A model generated the notes under the pieces. It had not been told where the DNA came from and made no database searches. It saw nothing but the letters and a program-made list of their open reading frames with translations. A DNA stretch of 5,227 bases from an uncultured Collinsella sp. GTDB taxonomy: Bacteria; Actinomycetota; Coriobacteriia; Coriobacteriales; Coriobacteriaceae. Made by a program: the position numbers and the translations under genes. Positions 3,940 to 5,227 of this stretch are shown here, in pieces; positions within the stretch are counted from its first letter, which is position 1; every line of letters begins with the position of its first letter. The stretch covers positions 1-5,227 of the forward strand of contig CAAETD010000078.1 of assembly GCA_900758885.1 (NCBI GenBank), in the 5' to 3' direction.

Positions 3940-5227
3940 ATGACGGCCACACCGTGGGGATTCCGGGACATATTGCCCGAGGAGGCTCAGGCGCGCGAGG
4001 AGATTGCACTGACGGTGAAGGGCTGCTTCAGGGAGCATCATTACCTGCCGGTCGAGACGCCGCTGCTCGAGGACAAGGGGTCGCTTGAGGAGGGCGGTCG
4101 CATTGCGGACACGCCGTTTAAGCTCTTTGATGACGACGGTCGCCTGCTGGTGGTCCGTCCCGACAACACGCTGCCGATCGTTCGTCTGGTTTCGACTCGC
4201 ATGCGCGCGGCCGATCTGCCGCTGCGCCTGCGCTATGAGGCGCCGGTGGTTCGCGAGTGTCAGCGCAATGCCGGTGGCTCGCGTCAGTTTACGCAACTGG
4301 GTTTTGAGCTCATCGGCGCGGGCGACACCGCGGGCGATGTCGAGATTGTCTCACTGGTCGCCGAGGCCGTGCGCAAGCTGGCACTTCCCGGTGCGCGCAT
4401 TATCGCGGGCAGTGTGCGTCCGTTTAAGGAACTGCTTGCGGCGTGTGAAGATCGCGAGCTGGCTGCCGAGGTATTGCGTTGTGTGCACGCCAACGACTTC
4501 GTGGACCTCGATGCCCGCGTGGCGAAAAGCACCGAGCCCGAGGCCGTCAAGGCCGCCATTAGCGAGCTGCCGCGCCTGCACGGTGGTGCCGAGGTGCTCG
4601 ACCGCGTCGACGCGCTGCTGGCGGCGGCGGGCATTGTTGCGCCGCTCACGCGCGAGCTGCGTGCCCTGGTCGAGGGCCTGGCTCCCGAGGACGCCCAGGT
4701 GCTGTCGTTCGACTTCTCCATCATGAACTCGTTTGATTACTACACGGGCCTGGTCTTTAAGGCCTATGCCGGTGGCCTGCCCGATCCGGTGGGCTCGGGC
4801 GGTCGCTACGACTCCATCTTTACCGGCGCGTTCGGCGACGGCATCGAGGTGCCGGCGGCGGGCTTCGCCTTTTCGCTCGAGCGCCTGGAGGCCGCGCACA
4901 CCTCGGCCGAGGATGCCGCTTCCGACGGCGATCACGCCGCGGGCCGTGGCGCCGAGGGCCCACTGCGCATCGCCGTGCCCAAGGGCTCGCTTAAGGCTGA
5001 CACGCTCGACGTGCTCGAGGCCGCGGGCCTGGATGTCTCTGAGCTGCGCGATCCCGGTCGTCACCTGATCGTGCGCGGTCGCGACACGCGTGCCGGCGAG
5101 GGCGCGATCGGAGATATCGAGTTTGTCATCGTGCGCCCCAGCGATGCGCCCGCCTTTGTGGGCTGCGGCGGTGCCGATTGCGGCATCTGCGGCTGGGACT
5201 CGCTTATCGAGGCAGACCTCAACCTAC
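3940..5227 (+). CDS. hisZ-hisG: Fused HisZ–HisG ATP phosphoribosyltransferase (5' part, runs off the window)
   Basis: 429 codons are visible without a stop. Residues 1–319 are HisZ, the histidyl-tRNA-synthetase-like regulatory subunit: GFRDILPEE (7–15), VRPDNTLPIVR (72–82), RYE (98–100), RQFTQLGFELIG (115–126), FDYYTGLVFKAY (265–276), GSGGRYD (285–291) and GFAFSLERLE (308–317). There is no anticodon-binding domain, which argues against a true HisRS. A linker of about 20 Ala/Gly/Asp/Glu-rich residues (320–340) leads to HisG, which begins LRIAVPKGSL (342–351). HLIVRGRD and FVIVRPSDAPAFV, then GADCGICGWD (411–420), fit the PRPP-transferase fold. HisG makes phosphoribosyl-ATP, the first step of histidine synthesis; short-form HisG needs HisZ for activity and feedback control by histidine. 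No stop, Met codon or ribosome binding site is seen at the junction, so it is a true fusion in this sequence. GAGGAGG at 3925–3931 supports the ATG at 3940. The end of HisG is not visible. Confidence 0.9.
   Translation, partial: MTATPWGFRDILPEEAQAREEIALTVKGCFREHHYLPVETPLLEDKGSLEEGGRIADTPFKLFDDDGRLLVVRPDNTLPIVRLVSTRMRAADLPLRLRYEAPVVRECQRNAGGSRQFTQLGFELIGAGDTAGDVEIVSLVAEAVRKLALPGARIIAGSVRPFKELLAACEDRELAAEVLRCVHANDFVDLDARVAKSTEPEAVKAAISELPRLHGGAEVLDRVDALLAAAGIVAPLTRELRALVEGLAPEDAQVLSFDFSIMNSFDYYTGLVFKAYAGGLPDPVGSGGRYDSIFTGAFGDGIEVPAAGFAFSLERLEAAHTSAEDAASDGDHAAGRGAEGPLRIAVPKGSLKADTLDVLEAAGLDVSELRDPGRHLIVRGRDTRAGEGAIGDIEFVIVRPSDAPAFVGCGGADCGICGWDSLIEADLNL

Noticed and set aside
3911..3943. Ten-codon frame MKHSMRRLTR whose TGA overlaps the hisZ-hisG start as ATGA
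   Set aside because: It has no ribosome binding site and only one His codon, so it is not a convincing his leader peptide. The overlap is tidy but not enough to call a gene.
4085..4726. Plus-strand frame of 213 codons in another frame of hisZ
   Set aside because: It is extremely Arg/Ser/Cys-rich, starts without a ribosome binding site, and lies fully inside the HisZ frame that carries conserved motifs.
3940..4896. Histidyl-tRNA synthetase (hisS) instead of HisZ
   Set aside because: The catalytic-like domain is followed directly by HisG instead of an anticodon-binding domain, and the length before the linker fits HisZ.
4351..5064. Minus-strand frame of 237 codons opposite hisZ-hisG
   Set aside because: It is a shadow of the fused histidine gene; the product is Arg/Gly/His-rich with no recognisable motif.
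1..5227. CRISPR array, insertion sequence, tRNA or rRNA
   Set aside because: No spaced direct repeats, transposase motifs, terminal inverted repeats or tRNA/rRNA signatures were seen on either strand.

Overview
This window is a run of genes all on the + strand from a GC-rich bacterium. The third-position G/C bias, the fused HisZ–HisG histidine gene, and a mannose-family PTS beside sugar-isomerase genes suggest a gut actinobacterium of the Coriobacteriia, with Collinsella or a relative as the best guess. That placement is inference from gene style and remembered proteins. No rRNA or other marker is present to settle it.

Region 1 (1–3770) looks like one carbohydrate or Amadori-compound uptake locus. 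It opens with the last 74 codons of an SIS-domain protein whose C-terminus resembles the fructoselysine-6-phosphate deglycase FrlB. After a terminator-like hairpin (261–289) come four tightly packed genes for a complete mannose/fructose/sorbose-family PTS permease: EIIA (320–736), EIIB (754–1224), EIIC (1233–2024) and EIID (2014–2850). EIIC and EIID overlap by 11 bases. A second terminator-like hairpin (2881–2916) lies directly before the ribosome binding site of a TIM-barrel sugar epimerase (2934–3770), which resembles the fructoselysine/psicoselysine 3-epimerase FrlC. In the simplest model the PTS takes up and phosphorylates a glycated amino acid, the SIS protein splits the 6-phosphate into a hexose phosphate and the free amino acid, and the epimerase brings a C3 epimer into the same route. 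The substrate is inferred, not shown.

Region 2 (3771–3939) is a 169-base intergenic spacer. It holds a cluster of -10-like hexamers and a 12-bp hairpin (3873–3904), and no gene that I can support.

Region 3 (3940–5227) is the 5' part of a histidine biosynthesis gene. It encodes HisZ, the regulatory subunit of ATP phosphoribosyltransferase, joined in one open frame through a short Ala/Gly/Asp-rich linker to HisG, the catalytic subunit. The window ends inside the HisG part.

The best candidates for novelty are the HisZ–HisG fusion with its cysteine-rich HisG segment, the Frl-like genes combined with a PTS instead of a permease plus kinase, and the two hairpins with U-tracts placed inside the apparent operon just ahead of translation starts.
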